From: Methylotuvimicrobium sp018830325
Lineage (GTDB): Bacteria > Pseudomonadota > Gammaproteobacteria > Methylococcales > Methylomonadaceae
Direction of reading: 5' to 3'
DNA: 64,000 bases
Assembly (NCBI RefSeq): GCF_044788715.1
Contig: NZ_CP173170.1
Span: 3,100,001-3,164,000 of the forward strand
Shown: positions 15,747 to 25,237 of the stretch, piece after piece
Layout of the letters: every line of letters begins with the position of its first letter
Numbering within the stretch: the stretch's first letter is position 1
The notes under the pieces: model-generated
The model's database searches: none
The model's input: only the letters and a program-made list of their open reading frames with translations
What the model was told of the DNA's origin: nothing
Translations under genes and position numbers: made by a program

Positions 15747-18059
15747 ATGACATTCCGTTTAAAAAGCATCAAATCCAGGCTCACCCTTCTACTGCTGACC
15801 ATAGCCATAATGGGTTTCGGACCCTACGAAACTTACAACTATATCCAGACAAAGCAGCGTCTCCATGATGAACTGGAAATTTCAGCCGATAGGCAAATAA
15901 GGCGTTTGAAAGAAAGTCTAATCATCCCGCTATGGGAAATGGACGACCGTTGGATCGACAAATTAATCAACATCGATATGCTTAACGAGAACACCTATGC
16001 GATACAAGTATCAGGAGACGAGCAATTATGGGTCGCCCGAGTCCGGAATAACGAATGGCAAGCCATTCCGGGAAACCGGCAGCCGATCGACGGCGACTTT
16101 GTTTTTCGCGAAGGCACTGTAAAACAGGATGACGTCGAAATCGGTCGAGTAAAGCTTTATCTCAGTAAAAAACGCTTAGAAGAGCAATTGCAAGAGGCTC
16201 GATTGGTCACCACGATCAGGGGGCTAACGCTCATATTTTTAATCGTGTTCTGCCTCCGTCTTGCTTTGGCACTGATCGTCGTGAAACCGCTTTTACAGTT
16301 GCTTGACGTGGTTAAACGAATTGCCGCCGGAAATTACAACGTCACTTTTAACCAAAGACTACATGGCGAATTAGGATTATTGGCGCGCGGCATTCTGCAA
16401 ATGATGCAAAATCTACATCAGCGTGAAACGGAGCGCGATTTCGCCACCGCCGAATTACAAAAAACCAACAAAAAACTGGCTCACGAATTACACGAGCATG
16501 CCAAGGCGCAAATCGCTCTGAAAGATCTGAACGAAACCCTGGAGCAACGCATCGATGAACGCACCGAGGATTTAAATCGCAGCAATCAATCCTTGCGGGA
16601 AATCAGTCTTGCCTTCGAAAAAGCCAAAAATGACGCCGAGTCTGCCAATAAAGCGAAAAGCATTTTCCTAGCCAATATGACCCATGAACTGCGTACGCCA
16701 ATGAATGCCGTATTAGGATTTTCCAGGTTAATGCAAAGCGATAGCGACCTAACCGCCACACAACGCGAAAACCTCGACATCATCAACCGAAGTGGCAGTT
16801 ATTTACTGGAATTGATCAATCAAGTGCTGGATATGGCTAAAATCGAATCGGGGCGCATGATCGTCGAAAACGCACCTTTCGACTTAGGAGCCGTAATCCG
16901 CGATATCTTCGACATGATGCAAGAGCGCGCCAAATCGAAAGGCTTGCAACTGCGTATCGACCAATGTTCGACATTTCCCCGTTTTATCGATGCCGACGCC
17001 GCAAAATTTCGGCATATCCTGCTTAATCTTCTCAGTAATGCCATCAAATATACCCGTAAAGGAAAAGTCACCTTGCGGCTTAATGCGCACCGCCAAATAG
17101 ACCGTAACGGTTTGATGTTGATTTGCGAGGTTGAAGACACCGGGATTGGCATAGCCGCTGAAGATCTGCCTCATATTTTTGCCCCATTCGTACAGTTAGG
17201 TTCTTTATCGGATCAACAAGGCACGGGATTGGGCCTGGTCATTACCAAACAATATGTCGAACTCATGGAAGGCAAGATTTGCGTTCAGAGTCAGCCTGAA
17301 AAAGGTTCGCTATTTCGCGTCGAAATTCCGGTCGGCGATGTCTCAGAATCGACGATCGAAGATTTTCATGAGTCCATCAATAGCCGAGTTATCGGTCTGG
17401 TACCCGGCCAACCCGACTTTAAGATACTGATTGTCGAAGACAAGGCGGAAAATCGCTTGCTGTTGAAAAAAATATTGGAATCGGCCGGTTTTAGCGTTTT
17501 TGAAGCGACCAACGGCCAAGAAGGCGTCGAAGCATTTAAGCGCTGGCATCCCGATTTTATTTGGATGGACCGACGCATGCCAGTCATGGACGGAATCAAA
17601 GCCACTGAAATGATTTTGGCCTTGCCGGAAGCCGATAAAGTCAAAATCGCCGCGGTCACAGCATCGGTATATTTGGAAGAACGGCAAGCTTTTTTCAAGG
17701 CAGGAGCCTGCGACATCGTTAACAAACCCTATCGTAACGAGGAGATTTTCGATTGCATGGCCCAGCATTTAGGTGTGCGCTATTTATATGATCAAACCGA
17801 AATCAAAAGCGCTTCAAACGATGAAATGATTCAGGAAAATCTACTTGAACGGCTCAAACAACAGCCACTAAACTGGCTTAAGTCGTTGGAACTTTCCGCA
17901 ATCGAACTGGATGTTGAGCAATGCCTCGAACTTGTCAAAAGCATCGAAACGGACGATGTCGAATTTTGGGAGCAATTATTGGCAATAATCAAGCACTTCG
18001 AATTTGACCGCCTATTGCAGCTATTAACAACGGTCCAGCAAAACATGAAAGAGAATTAG
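15747..18059 (+). CDS. hybrid sensor histidine kinase
   Basis: I choose ATG 15747, behind AAGG and immediately before a membrane helix (LTLLLLTIAIMGFG); an earlier ATG at 15693 adds an unlikely leader. The order is: helix 1, a periplasmic domain of about 130 residues, helix 2 (TLIFLIVFCLRLALALIVV), HAMP, coiled coil, then HisKA with phospho-His313 in MTHELRTPMNAVLG. HATPase follows with N, G1 (DTGIGIA) and G2 (GTGLGLVI) boxes. A C-terminal receiver has Asp608 in WMDRRMPVMDG. The 770-residue protein ends in about 80 helical residues with no His-containing HPt motif that I can see. It probably signals through a separate HPt or regulator. Confidence 0.93.
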   Translation: MTFRLKSIKSRLTLLLLTIAIMGFGPYETYNYIQTKQRLHDELEISADRQIRRLKESLIIPLWEMDDRWIDKLINIDMLNENTYAIQVSGDEQLWVARVRNNEWQAIPGNRQPIDGDFVFREGTVKQDDVEIGRVKLYLSKKRLEEQLQEARLVTTIRGLTLIFLIVFCLRLALALIVVKPLLQLLDVVKRIAAGNYNVTFNQRLHGELGLLARGILQMMQNLHQRETERDFATAELQKTNKKLAHELHEHAKAQIALKDLNETLEQRIDERTEDLNRSNQSLREISLAFEKAKNDAESANKAKSIFLANMTHELRTPMNAVLGFSRLMQSDSDLTATQRENLDIINRSGSYLLELINQVLDMAKIESGRMIVENAPFDLGAVIRDIFDMMQERAKSKGLQLRIDQCSTFPRFIDADAAKFRHILLNLLSNAIKYTRKGKVTLRLNAHRQIDRNGLMLICEVEDTGIGIAAEDLPHIFAPFVQLGSLSDQQGTGLGLVITKQYVELMEGKICVQSQPEKGSLFRVEIPVGDVSESTIEDFHESINSRVIGLVPGQPDFKILIVEDKAENRLLLKKILESAGFSVFEATNGQEGVEAFKRWHPDFIWMDRRMPVMDGIKATEMILALPEADKVKIAAVTASVYLEERQAFFKAGACDIVNKPYRNEEIFDCMAQHLGVRYLYDQTEIKSASNDEMIQENLLERLKQQPLNWLKSLELSAIELDVEQCLELVKSIETDDVEFWEQLLAIIKHFEFDRLLQLLTTVQQNMKEN

Positions 18060-18679
18060 GATTGGATCACACTCCTTTCATACTTAAAAACCGTACGACT
18101 TGATTTATACCTTTCGCACTTCAAATTTCGGCAGTGCCCGAGGAGGCGCCGGGGCCCAATTTTCATCTACGAAGGATATATTTACAGGGCTGTCAATCGC
18201 ATCCCTGCTTTCAAAATCACCGAACAATTTTTCAGAATGGAGGACGTAATGTGGAACCTCAGCCTTATTCTAACCATAAGGGCGTCAAGGTTGTTGCTTA
18301 TTTCGAAATGCCGGTGTTAAAGTACAGATAAGATTGATTGAATCAAGTCGCATGGCGTCTTAGGATTTCGTGAAAAAATAACTTCCTTGTGCTATTGAGT
18401 TTTATAGCAGGCTCGGTAACTCGCTTGACAGGGCGCCGTGAACCCAGCACCTAAATTATCCAAGATAGTTAACCATAGCCAATGAGCTATGGAATTTAGG
18501 TGCTGGGTGAATACGTCCGTGTAGGCTTGACGACGGCTTTCCCTGCCGCCGACACCTGCCAAGCGAGCAACCGAACCTGCTTGCCTTGCATTCAAATAGG
18601 GAAATTATTTATGACCGAATCCTTAATAAAGGTTAGTCAAATCAATTAACGGTCACACCACTTTTTAACGGTTACGCTT
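18060..18679. other. gene-free region with one R5 composite element
   Basis: Apart from the R5 element at 18361-18626, I see no gene, RNA or clear promoter here. A short open frame at 18134-18331 has no signal peptide, no family resemblance and no ribosome-binding site, and I do not count it. Confidence 0.5.
18361..18626 (+). repeat. R5 composite element, copy 1, with 65-bp hairpin insert
   Basis: The outer inverted ends are AGGATTTCGTGAAAAAATAA and the complement of ATAGGGAAATTATTTATGACCGAATCC. Inside them is a second inverted pair at 18407 and 18580 built on CTCGCTTGACAGG. At 18443-18507 lies a 65-bp insert with ends CCCAGCACCTAAATT and AATTTAGGTGCTGGG, flanked by GTGAA-type repeats. Five other copies occur in the window. 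Confidence 0.8.
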
Positions 18680-19867
18680 ATGATCCATCATGCCCTAGCC
18701 TTACATTTTCACCAACCAGCCGGTAACCTTGAGTTTCTTTGGGAACATGAGCCTTGGGAAGCGGAAAAAATTCTCTTTGCGCTTGACCGGATTCCGAGAA
18801 CGCTTTGGCCATATCAAGGCTTGGGTAAAGTCCACATCTCATTATCGGGAACTTTACTCGAAACTCTGTCGAACCCGTCTTTCCAGCAGCTCGTATACGG
18901 GAAAGTCGACTGTGGTACATTACTATGGTATCTCCAAAATGAAGAGATCATCCGAGTACTCGGCTCCGCTTATTACCACCCCGTTCTGCCGCTGATACCC
19001 GTAGCCGATCGCGAGCCTCAGGTGGAGCGCTGGCAGGGTATAGGAAAACACCTCTTCAACCGCGAGAAATTTTCGGGTTTTTGGCCGCCTGAAATGGGTT
19101 TCACGATGGAGTTGATTCCACTACTCAAACGATTCGGCTATAAATATGTCTTTGTCGATAGCGAACATGTGGAAGCATTAACACCGATGAGCTGGGAAGA
19201 ATTGCATTATCGGCCTCACATAGCCCGTAACGGCAACGATAGCATCGTAGTGATCGTCAGAGACAGAGATCTATCGAACGCTCAAGAGTCTGGAATGGAC
19301 TACGGGTGGTTCAGCCGCGAGGTTCACGACAGAACGCGTTGGTGCGATTTTGAACCATTAGTAACAACCTGCTCCGATGGCGACAATGGCGGATGGTTCC
19401 GCGATACCTCGCCTCATAACAACTTCTGGGGCGTCTTTTATCAAGAATTCATGGCGCAAGCCCAAAACGGCACCGACAATATTCGACCCGTATTTGTGGA
19501 AGATTATCTGGCTAAGCACGGTACCTATGGCGAGGTCTATGTCCGCCCCGGGGCTTGGAATACCGGTTGGCATCACGGCCGCGACTTTCAACAATGGACC
19601 GGCTCGCAAGCTCAAAAAGACGCCTTGGCTCGTGTCCATGCGATCAGCAAAATCGTTCACGAAACCCACTGGCAGACTTTAGAACAACCAGATATCAACT
19701 CTAAACTTGAGGATTTGCAGGAATCCACGATGTGGCACTTACTTCGTTCGGAAACCAGTTGCAACTTCTATTGGGGAGAAGCCTGGGTACATCGCTGTCA
19801 TGAAGACCTTAACGACTGTGTAACGACCTTAGAAGCCATACACGAACTTATTGCCAACCCGAAATGA
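18680..19867 (+). CDS. glycoside hydrolase family 57 protein, first copy
   Basis: A 395-residue cytoplasmic protein. GH57 motifs are visible: the N-terminal ALHFHQPAG (motif 1), GFWPPEMG near 131-138 where the nucleophile Glu is expected (motif 3), and TTCSDGDNGGWF near 231-242 for the acid Asp (motif 4). The C-terminal helical part contains WHLLRSETSCNFYWGEAW, the typical tail. GH57 enzymes act on alpha-glucans (amylase, 4-alpha-glucanotransferase, branching enzyme). The exact activity cannot be told from sequence. It is followed by a second, clearly paralogous GH57 gene after a 587-bp repeat-bearing gap, suggesting a pair working on storage glycan. Confidence 0.85.
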   Translation: MIHHALALHFHQPAGNLEFLWEHEPWEAEKILFALDRIPRTLWPYQGLGKVHISLSGTLLETLSNPSFQQLVYGKVDCGTLLWYLQNEEIIRVLGSAYYHPVLPLIPVADREPQVERWQGIGKHLFNREKFSGFWPPEMGFTMELIPLLKRFGYKYVFVDSEHVEALTPMSWEELHYRPHIARNGNDSIVVIVRDRDLSNAQESGMDYGWFSREVHDRTRWCDFEPLVTTCSDGDNGGWFRDTSPHNNFWGVFYQEFMAQAQNGTDNIRPVFVEDYLAKHGTYGEVYVRPGAWNTGWHHGRDFQQWTGSQAQKDALARVHAISKIVHETHWQTLEQPDINSKLEDLQESTMWHLLRSETSCNFYWGEAWVHRCHEDLNDCVTTLEAIHELIANPK

Positions 19868-20454
19868 TTGATTAAGATCACACATAAAATTAATTTTGAT
19901 AAGCAAGAACATTAAGCCGATTGCCAAGAATAAACCTACCCAATTGACACAGGATTTTTGTTCGACTACAACATCCGGAAAGGAGCCTAGAGTTGCGCTC
20001 TGTAACCCTTTCCGGCTTGCAGTAGTAAATAGGCCGAAAGACCAATCTGTTGAGTATTTTTTCGTCGGAAGTCGCTTAAACCAACGTTTATCGTTGATCC
20101 TAGAAAGAGCAGTTACCATGTGTTGTAGACCGTTCGTGCTGAGTAAAGTCGAAGCATGAAGAGTCTACAACACTTTCACCCGCCTGGTGAAGCCTCAAAC
20201 TATCGTTCACCCTTCGACAAGGCTCTCCTGAGCCTAGCCGAAGGGCTCAGGGCGAACGGTAGTTTGAGGCTCTCAACTGCTCTTTTTAGGTTGATACTTC
20301 ACCCCCCATCATCCCTATCGGCCGGATGCCGTCGTCAAGCTTTCATGGAAGTGAAAGCCCATTGCTATCCACGATGTCGTCCCGGCAGCCCATGCCCGAG
20401 CGACAATTAACGCATATATAATCTAACGTAAACTCAACCAATGAGGAATCTCAA
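19868..20454. other. gap between the two GH57 genes with two hairpins
   Basis: No gene is seen here. A hairpin of CCGGAAAGG (19975-19983) with CCTTTCCGG (20007-20015) lies first. A longer stem, GCCTCAAACTATCGTTC at 20192-20208 with GAACGGTAGTTTGAGGC at 20254-20270, encloses an R7-like core (CTTCGACAAGGCTCTCCTGAG). The latter is a dispersed repeat and not a gene-specific terminator. Confidence 0.55.
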
Positions 20455-21918
20455 ATGGATCAACTTCCGGAATATGTCGATGAATTTCCCAATTTTTGCG
20501 GTGCCGAAGAACAAGTCTTGAAAACCGTCCGACAAGGACGTCGTCAAGAATTCTATCGAGAAGCCGGCAAAATAGACTTCAGCAATACTCGCGCCGCCTG
20601 CGCGATTGCACTACACATGCATCAACCGTTAATTCCTGCGGGCGGCGGCGACTTGTCGACCGCGGCCATTATCAGCAATCTGCAATATATGATGGAACAC
20701 CCCGATATCGGCGACAATCACAATGCCGGCGCGTTTCATTATTGCTACAAACGGATAGGCGAATTTATTCCGCAATTAATCAGTGAAGGCAAAAACCCTC
20801 GCGCGATGCTGGAGTATTCCGGCACACTGTTCCACGGCCTGCGCAAAATGGGGCTTCACGATGTTTTCGATACGCTCAAAACCGTCACTTGCAATCCCGA
20901 ATTCAATCACGCCGTCGAATGGTTAGGCGCGCCATGGGGGCATGCCGTCGCACCGTCGACCCCGGTTCAGGATTTTCGTTTACACGTATTAGCGTGGCAA
21001 CAGCATTTCGCGGCTATTTTCGGTTGGCAAGCCTTAGAGCGCGTCAGAGGCTTTTCACCATCGGAAATGGCATTGCCCAATCATCCGGATGTCGCTTATG
21101 AATTCGTTAAAACTCTTGTCGATTGCGGCTATCAATGGGTGCTCGTACAAGAACATAGCGTCGAACATCCCGAAGACGGCAGCAACCCGCGTCAGCCGCA
21201 TTTACCGCATCGTCTGGTTTGCACCAACTCAGCCGGCGAAACCGCGAGCATTATCGCCATTGTTAAGACCCAAGGTTCCGACACCAAACTGGTTGCGCAA
21301 ATGCAGCCTTGGTATGAAGCGCAAAGCCTATCGACGCTAACGCTAGCCGGACACAAGGTGCCGCCATTAGTGACGCAAATCGCCGACGGCGAGAACGGCG
21401 GCGTCATGATGAACGAATTTCCCGGCAAATTCATGGAAGTCGCCAGGGAGTCTTCTTGGAGCGACGTGCCGATGATGAATGCCAGCGAATACCTGGAGCA
21501 TCTTTGGTCGATCGGCATAAAAGAAGATGACCTGCCGGCAATTCAACCGGTTTTTCAACGGGCTATTTGGCAGCGGATGAAGCCGGGAGACGGCTCGGAT
21601 CGCTTGGCCAAAGTCATCGAAGAGATTAAAGGAGAAGACCATCGATTTCATATGGATGGCGGCAGTTGGACCAATGATTTATCCTGGGTCCACGGTTATG
21701 AAAACGTGCTAGGACCGATGGAAGAGATTAGCTCGTTATTCAATGAAAAAGTCATTAAGAAGAAAATACCGAGTTCCGATGCGCGTTATCGCAACGCCCT
21801 CTTTCACTTACTATCCTCGCAAACCAGTTGTTATCGTTACTGGGGCCAAGGCCAGTGGACCGACTACGGACGGGAAATTTGCCGGCGTGCAAAACATGTA
21901 TTGGAATTCGATTTTTGA
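20455..21918 (+). CDS. glycoside hydrolase family 57 protein, second copy
   Basis: A 487-residue protein, longer than its neighbour by about 60 N-terminal residues and some insertions. The same family motifs are present: IALHMHQPLIPAGGGDL near 55-71, the nucleophile region GFSPSEMALP near 200-209, and VTQIADGENGGVMMNEF near 304-320 for the acid. The tail LFHLLSSQTSCYRYWGQGQWTDYG matches the first copy's tail. The ribosome-binding site is GAGGAA. No signal peptide is seen, so it should act in the cytoplasm on alpha-glucan. No glgA, glgB or malQ gene is nearby to define the pathway. Confidence 0.85.
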   Translation: MDQLPEYVDEFPNFCGAEEQVLKTVRQGRRQEFYREAGKIDFSNTRAACAIALHMHQPLIPAGGGDLSTAAIISNLQYMMEHPDIGDNHNAGAFHYCYKRIGEFIPQLISEGKNPRAMLEYSGTLFHGLRKMGLHDVFDTLKTVTCNPEFNHAVEWLGAPWGHAVAPSTPVQDFRLHVLAWQQHFAAIFGWQALERVRGFSPSEMALPNHPDVAYEFVKTLVDCGYQWVLVQEHSVEHPEDGSNPRQPHLPHRLVCTNSAGETASIIAIVKTQGSDTKLVAQMQPWYEAQSLSTLTLAGHKVPPLVTQIADGENGGVMMNEFPGKFMEVARESSWSDVPMMNASEYLEHLWSIGIKEDDLPAIQPVFQRAIWQRMKPGDGSDRLAKVIEEIKGEDHRFHMDGGSWTNDLSWVHGYENVLGPMEEISSLFNEKVIKKKIPSSDARYRNALFHLLSSQTSCYRYWGQGQWTDYGREICRRAKHVLEFDF

Positions 21919-21992
21919 TGTTTCAAGTTTTACCATGGAGAACATGAAGGTCATGAAGAAAAAAGCAAGTAATATCAACGAGCTAATTCATT

Positions 21993-22095
21993 TGGCAGGA
22001 CGGGGTTTATAACCCCGCTCTAAACGTTTCGCCCGTGGACAAAGCAAACCGAGATGTTACGCTGTTTCCCAAGCTCCAGCTTGGGAAAGAGCGGA
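21993..22095. repeat. R6 and R1 palindrome halves
   Basis: GGCAGGACGGGGTTTATAAC and CTAAACGTTTCG are half of the R6 repeat seen near 59165 and 62455. CCCAAGCTCCAGCTTGGG at about 22068-22085 is a perfect R1 palindrome. These lie between the convergent GH57 and AlkB genes and could act as a bidirectional terminator. Confidence 0.6.
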
Positions 22096-22126
22096 CAGCG
22101 AGCCTCTGCGCGAGTTAAAATTCATT

Positions 22127-22732
22127 TTAAAGACCAATGATTTTCCTAAACGTCAAATTGATCCGGGGTGATTTCAATTGCCCGGTTTTAGGAATGGCAT
22201 GGCGCCAATGGTGCTGAAGCGAGCCGGCCATGATCAATAAATCCCCATGACCCAACTCCAAGTCCAGCTTCTCCTTAGATTTGTTATGAACCAGTCTGAA
22301 CAGCCGTTCATCCCCCAAACTCAACGAAGCAATCGCAGGATTCATACCCAGTTCTTTTTCGTTATCGGCATGGTAACCCATCGAGTCCTGTCCGCTTCGG
22401 TATAGATTAGCCAGGACGCTATTGAAAGTATATGCAAAATCCGATTGGATTCGTTGCCGTATCGCATTTAGTTCGACCGTCCAAGGCAATGGCTCATGCT
22501 TGACCCCGGAATAGGAATAAATCGCTCCAGGATCGCCGTACCAGCATGTCAAACGCGGCACGTTAACCGGCTTTCCGAACATCCATATCGACTCTTCCTG
22601 CCAAGCCAGCCTATCGAACAATATCGCAAACAGTTCGTTCGCTTCTTCTAACGAGTAATATTGTTTGAACAAAAAAACGTCGCCATCCCGAGGCGCTAAA
22701 TTTTTGAGGGCGGATGAGTCGAGTAACGGCAT
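22127..22732 (-). CDS. alkB: AlkB-type 2-oxoglutarate/Fe(II) DNA-repair dioxygenase
   Basis: A 201-residue protein with the double-stranded beta-helix signature of the AlkB family. The iron-binding HxD is in MGYHADNEKELG near 117-128, the distal His in LQHHWRHAIPKT near 173-184, and the 2-oxoglutarate-binding Arg pair in SPRINLTFRKI near 189-199. These enzymes remove N-alkyl lesions from DNA or RNA by oxidative demethylation. The length and the LTCWYGDPGAIYSYSG segment are more like the eukaryotic ALKBH2/3-type group than E. coli AlkB. It is 34 bp downstream of the GGDEF-EAL gene on the same strand. Confidence 0.9.
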   Translation of the reverse strand: MPLLDSSALKNLAPRDGDVFLFKQYYSLEEANELFAILFDRLAWQEESIWMFGKPVNVPRLTCWYGDPGAIYSYSGVKHEPLPWTVELNAIRQRIQSDFAYTFNSVLANLYRSGQDSMGYHADNEKELGMNPAIASLSLGDERLFRLVHNKSKEKLDLELGHGDLLIMAGSLQHHWRHAIPKTGQLKSPRINLTFRKIIGL

Positions 22733-22766
22733 TTGTTTGACGGAATGAAAAGCCAGTGATCGGTTG

Positions 22767-25145
22767 CTATTGAGCCTTAGCGGCTAAATTGAGCAACCGA
22801 AGATCTTGTAATAACACCGGCTTGCCGATTCCGTAACCTTGCGCATAATCGACACCCAGCTCACTCAGTAGCTGTAAAATACGCTCGTTTTCGACGAACT
22901 CGGCAATGGTTTTCTTACCCATCACATGACCGACCTCATTGATCGACCTGACCATCGCCAAATCAACTACATCGTCGACAATATCCTTGACGAACAAGCC
23001 GTCGATCTTTAGAAAATCCACCGGTAAATTTTTCAAATAAGCGAATGAAGATAAACCACTGCCGAAGTCATCCAACGAGAAAAGACTACCCCGCTCTCTC
23101 AGCGTATGAATCGCACGCGTAGCATTCGATAAATTAGCAATCGCGGCAGTCTCAGTGATTTCGAAACAAATTTTATCGGTCGGAATTTCCCATCGAGTAA
23201 ATTGATTGGAAATATATTCCAGCATCGTTTCATCGGATAACGACAATCCCGAAAGATTGATCGAACATAAGGACATTTTATCGATAAACCCGGGACGCAT
23301 CGCCAGCCATTCGAAAAGCGATGCTATCACCCACTTATCCAAGGCAGCCGCCAAATTATAGCGCTCCGCGGCCGGTAAAAAAGCGCCTGGCGGTACAATA
23401 TGTCCGGCGTCGTCTTGGTATCGAATCAATGTTTCAAAATGCAAACCTTCATTGTTATGGCCGATAGGAACAATAGGCTGTCCGTACAAACGAAATTGAT
23501 GATGAGCGATGCCTCGTTGAATTTTCTCGACCCACTGCATTTCCCCCTGCCTGGAAGCCAACTCTTGATCGTTGGGCCGAAAAAGATGTACCCGATTGCG
23601 GCCTTTTTCCTTGGCCGCATAACAAGCCGCATCGGCATCCTTAAGCGATTCGGTGCTATTACCGCTGATACTGTTGATACCGGCAATGCCAATACTAACG
23701 CCGATCGAAAAAGTTCTATCTTCCCAAGCAAATCGAAACTCCTGTATTGCCTTTCGAATTTTTTCACAGGTAATCGCGGCCTGCGTCAACAAACAACCTT
23801 TCATCAAAATACCGAACTCGTCTCCGCCCAAGCGCGCCAATAAATCGTCTTGGCGAATTTGACTTTTGATCAATACACTCAATTGTTTCAAAAGTTCGTC
23901 TCCGGCCACATGACCGCATGTATCGTTAACGACCTTAAATTGATCCAAATCGAGATAGCATAAGGCATATTCGGTTCTCGAATTACGTGCGGAACGCAAG
24001 GCCTGTTGTATTTGTTTATCGAATTCGGTTCGATTAAGTAGACCGGTCAAGCTATCGTGTTGCGCTTGATAGGTTATTTGCTCGGATAATTTACGGGCCT
24101 CGGTTATATCCTCGCACACCAATAAAATATTCATTTTATTTTGAGCTTGAATCACCCGCGCCGCACCTCTGACCCAGATAACACTATTGTCCTGACAAAC
24201 CATACGAACTTCGATTTTATTGACCCGGAGCGGGTCTTTCACACAAAGTCCAAACATCTCTTCCATCAACGTGCGGTCGTCAAAATGAACGAAATTAAAA
24301 ATCAAATCGCCTTGCAAGCGACGGTCGCTATGTATTAACTGCCTCGCTCCAAATTTATTGACAGAAATAATGCGTCCGTCCGGTTCGACATTAAAAATAA
24401 TCGTAGGATTATCGTCATAAAGCAGTAAATAGCGATTTTTCGCTTCTATCAGCGCTTTATTCTGCGTTTGGACAGTCTCGATCATCGCATTGAAGGTCTC
24501 GAACAACTGACCTAGCTCATCATCGGCGAACTTTTTGGCGCGAAACGAATAATTCCTTCCGGCATCTATTTTTTTAACGGTATCGAGTAAATGATTGATC
24601 GGTGCGACGATGAATCGAGATAGCTGTATTTTCAATAGTAGCGTCAATAAGATACTTGCCAATAGCGTGATAATGAACCAACGGAAAAAATGAACCTGCT
24701 CCCAAAACATGCCCGATACATCACCAACGAGATAGACCAAGCCGATAGTCTCGTTATTGACTTTAATCGGGGTACGGGCAACCGCTCGTAACCAATACTG
24801 ATTTTCTAATTTATGTAATTCCGGGCATTGTTTCGAACCGTCCAAACTCGAAAAAACATTCCCTTGATTATCATAAACACACGCCAATGTGATGCCGTTC
24901 AGTCGGCTAGCCGTTTTCAATTCATGCTCGATAGGCCCTCGCTGACTCATTGATAAGGCCATGGCACTGCGCTCGCTAATCGTCTCGGCAGATGAAACCA
25001 AGGCAGTGGAAGCGGTCTGCTTCATTCCGAGCAGTTCAAAAAATGCCCACAATAAAAAAATGCATACGCCGAGACAAAGAGCAGCGAAAAATGTCGCCAT
25101 CGAAATTTTATGCTCAAGCGACAAACTACGTATCGAGGGCATCAT
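22767..25145 (-). CDS. membrane GGDEF-EAL c-di-GMP signalling protein with PAS domain
   Basis: A 792-residue protein. An N-terminal helix (ATFFAALCLGVCIFLLWAFF), a periplasmic sensor of about 100 residues, and a second helix (WFIITLLASILLTLLL) are followed by HAMP, PAS, GGDEF and EAL domains. The cyclase loop RLGGDEFG is intact. In the EAL domain the signature reads FETLIRY, keeping the metal-binding Glu. DDFGSGLSSFAYLKNLPVDFLKIDG and the later EFVEN are conserved. Both activities are therefore possible. Regulation is probably by the periplasmic ligand and by PAS. Confidence 0.93.
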   Translation of the reverse strand: MMPSIRSLSLEHKISMATFFAALCLGVCIFLLWAFFELLGMKQTASTALVSSAETISERSAMALSMSQRGPIEHELKTASRLNGITLACVYDNQGNVFSSLDGSKQCPELHKLENQYWLRAVARTPIKVNNETIGLVYLVGDVSGMFWEQVHFFRWFIITLLASILLTLLLKIQLSRFIVAPINHLLDTVKKIDAGRNYSFRAKKFADDELGQLFETFNAMIETVQTQNKALIEAKNRYLLLYDDNPTIIFNVEPDGRIISVNKFGARQLIHSDRRLQGDLIFNFVHFDDRTLMEEMFGLCVKDPLRVNKIEVRMVCQDNSVIWVRGAARVIQAQNKMNILLVCEDITEARKLSEQITYQAQHDSLTGLLNRTEFDKQIQQALRSARNSRTEYALCYLDLDQFKVVNDTCGHVAGDELLKQLSVLIKSQIRQDDLLARLGGDEFGILMKGCLLTQAAITCEKIRKAIQEFRFAWEDRTFSIGVSIGIAGINSISGNSTESLKDADAACYAAKEKGRNRVHLFRPNDQELASRQGEMQWVEKIQRGIAHHQFRLYGQPIVPIGHNNEGLHFETLIRYQDDAGHIVPPGAFLPAAERYNLAAALDKWVIASLFEWLAMRPGFIDKMSLCSINLSGLSLSDETMLEYISNQFTRWEIPTDKICFEITETAAIANLSNATRAIHTLRERGSLFSLDDFGSGLSSFAYLKNLPVDFLKIDGLFVKDIVDDVVDLAMVRSINEVGHVMGKKTIAEFVENERILQLLSELGVDYAQGYGIGKPVLLQDLRLLNLAAKAQ

Positions 25146-25237
25146 AATGTCCTAATTTATTTGGCAGTGCTATAGTCATAAGCTTTCCAATACCTACTCA
25201 GGACAAATCTCCATCGTCGAATTCGATCGTAGCCGAA

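Noticed and set aside
18134..18331. A 65-codon open frame after the hybrid kinase
   Set aside because: No ribosome-binding site, unusual composition, no resemblance to any family I know; it may be chance.
20156..20410. An 84-codon open frame between the GH57 genes
   Set aside because: It covers a dispersed hairpin repeat and has no gene-like features.
22767..25145. Inactive EAL domain in the GGDEF-EAL protein because the signature reads ETL
   Set aside because: The metal-binding Glu of the signature and the downstream catalytic motifs are retained, so loss of activity cannot be claimed.
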